A DNA stretch of 64,000 nt from SKPS01 sp964469215 (GTDB taxonomy: Bacteria > Bacteroidota > Bacteroidia > Bacteroidales > SKPS01): positions 62,001-126,000 of the forward strand of contig CAYXYB010000003.1 of the NCBI GenBank assembly GCA_964469215.1, in the 5' to 3' direction. Below, in pieces: positions 63,070-64,000 of the stretch (position 1 is the stretch's first letter; the number at the start of each line of letters is the position of its first letter). A model generated the notes under the pieces. That model made no database searches. It worked only from the letters and a program-made list of their open reading frames with translations, and was not told the DNA's origin. The position numbers and the translations under genes are program-made.

Positions 63070-63234
63070 TTGTTTAATTTCTTAATCTTAATATAGAGGA
63101 GAGAAGAAGAGGGACAAAATCAATGAGTCTCTCTTTTTTTTGCACATATGTGGTAGTGTAGTTATACTTAACATAATATAAATTATAAGCAAAAATATAA
63201 TATAAACAGATTTCGGGAAATTATTAGGTATTGA

Positions 63235-64000
63235 TCAATCTGATGAAGGATCAATCATATTTAAAGAATCAAGTCGTTGCAATAGAGTTGGATGGCTGTA
63301 ATGCACAAACACATATGCTTTGTGAGGTTTAAGATTACTGAGATGGTTAACGGATAATTTCTTCAAAGCACTGCTTAGATGTACAGGGCTGTAATTCTCA
63401 CCAGCATATTTATCAGCCTGATATTCGTTGTTTCTTGAGATAGTATTCATTACAATTCCTAAAACCGTAGAAAATGGACTATAAAGGATACCAAAAGCAA
63501 GTAATGACAGGTGAAATGATGGCTTTACAGATCCAAGAGCTTGTGAAAGAGCCGGAGACTCGACGATGAGTGAAAACATAAACAACAATAAACCTGTTTC
63601 CATAGTGCTAATAATCAATGTTTTAACAATATGCCTTCTTTTCAGGTGACCTATTTCATGTGCCAGAATTGCAACAAGTTCCTCTTTGGAATACTCTTTT
63701 ATCAGGGTATCATACAATACAATGCGTTTTCGTGGTCCCAGTCCGCTGAAATATGCATTTGCTTTTGATGATCTTTTCGAGCCATCCATTACGTAAATAT
63801 CGGAAATTCTAAATCCTGAACTCGATGCAAACTGTTCTATCGCATCACGAAGTTCTCCATGATCAAGGGGCGTTTGTTTATTAAACAAGGGCACAATCAG
63901 GGTTGAATAGAACATAGTTACAAATATTGAGAACAGAGTAATAGCAATCCAGGCAAGTATCCAAAACATCTCCCCTGTTTTGTAATATAACATCACGATA
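63235..64000 (-). CDS. M48 family metalloprotease, Ste24-like (partial)
   Basis: The C-terminal 255 or so residues of a membrane zinc protease; the 5' part lies beyond the window edge, since Ste24-type enzymes carry several more helices before this point and the frame stays open to the last base. The zinc motif VAILAHEIGHLKRRH (HEIGH) and the third ligand in NNEYQADKYA are present, with membrane helices around them. Family members cleave CAAX proteins in eukaryotes; bacterial ones act in membrane protein quality control. Confidence 0.92.
   Translation of the reverse strand, partial: IVMLYYKTGEMFWILAWIAITLFSIFVTMFYSTLIVPLFNKQTPLDHGELRDAIEQFASSSGFRISDIYVMDGSKRSSKANAYFSGLGPRKRIVLYDTLIKEYSKEELVAILAHEIGHLKRRHIVKTLIISTMETGLLLFMFSLIVESPALSQALGSVKPSFHLSLLAFGILYSPFSTVLGIVMNTISRNNEYQADKYAGENYSPVHLSSALKKLSVNHLSNLKPHKAYVFVHYSHPTLLQRLDSLNMIDPSSD

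Noticed and set aside
1..64000. CRISPR array, tRNA, rRNA or prophage
   Set aside because: No regularly spaced repeats, no cloverleaf or rRNA-like sequence and no phage structural genes were recognised on either strand by reading.

Overview
The window is a chromosomal segment of a Bacteroidetes bacterium, most likely order Bacteroidales or a close relative. The evidence is a set of phylum hallmarks: two proteins ending in type IX secretion (T9SS) type-A-like sorting domains, a GldI-like FKBP lipoprotein, a TonB-dependent receptor paired with a DUF4249-like lipoprotein, a GT3/GT35 glycogen enzyme fusion, lipoprotein signals of the short Bacteroidetes kind, and ten promoter elements that match the Bacteroides -7 consensus TAnnTTTG exactly. 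No rRNA, tRNA, CRISPR array or intact insertion sequence was seen. The sequence is AT-rich overall; the first three genes look richer in GC by eye.

Positions 66-7030 hold a glycan-degradation cassette: a PNGase F-like domain fused to a GH29 alpha-L-fucosidase, a second secreted GH29 enzyme, and a DUF4838/GH163-type hydrolase. Together these fit removal and trimming of (fucosylated) N-glycans. Then come a large FAD/Fe-S dehydrogenase, a DUF6340-like lipoprotein, a 480-bp regulatory gap and a small XRE-type regulator. Positions 12109-19992 are mostly housekeeping: ndk, nrnA, GldI-like and triple-FKBP lipoproteins, a PiT phosphate transporter with a PhoU-like tail, and a pyrB-pyrI-yggS operon. 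Positions 20081-33329 hold a cyclic-2,3-diphosphoglycerate-synthetase-like GTPase with a clear terminator, argS, a leftward dnaA-protein phosphatase-dehydratase-methyltransferase run, YigZ, an SRAP protein, and a four-gene leftward operon. The first gene of that operon is an orphan IS66 TnpA-like protein with AT-hook-like motifs; the second is a conserved protein of unknown role.

Positions 33539-49128 carry pyruvate kinase, GtrA, RmuC, a T9SS-sorted repeat protein, prmC, and a glycogen-metabolism cluster: GH133 debranching enzyme, GT4, GH57, and a 1421-residue synthase-phosphorylase fusion. fabG follows. Positions 49148-64000 carry the DUF4249/TonB receptor pair, a periplasmic protein with two TonB-C-like domains plus TPRs, a second T9SS cargo, rarA, the divergent clpC/gyrA pair, a TPR protein and a truncated Ste24-like M48 protease.

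Two groups of genes clearly work together. One is the extracellular or periplasmic glycan cassette at the left edge. The other is the cytoplasmic glycogen cluster, where synthesis, phosphorolysis and debranching are encoded side by side. The most unusual items are the PNGase-fucosidase fusion with an internal sorting-like domain, the TnpA-like gene leading a conserved operon, and the synthase-phosphorylase fusion.
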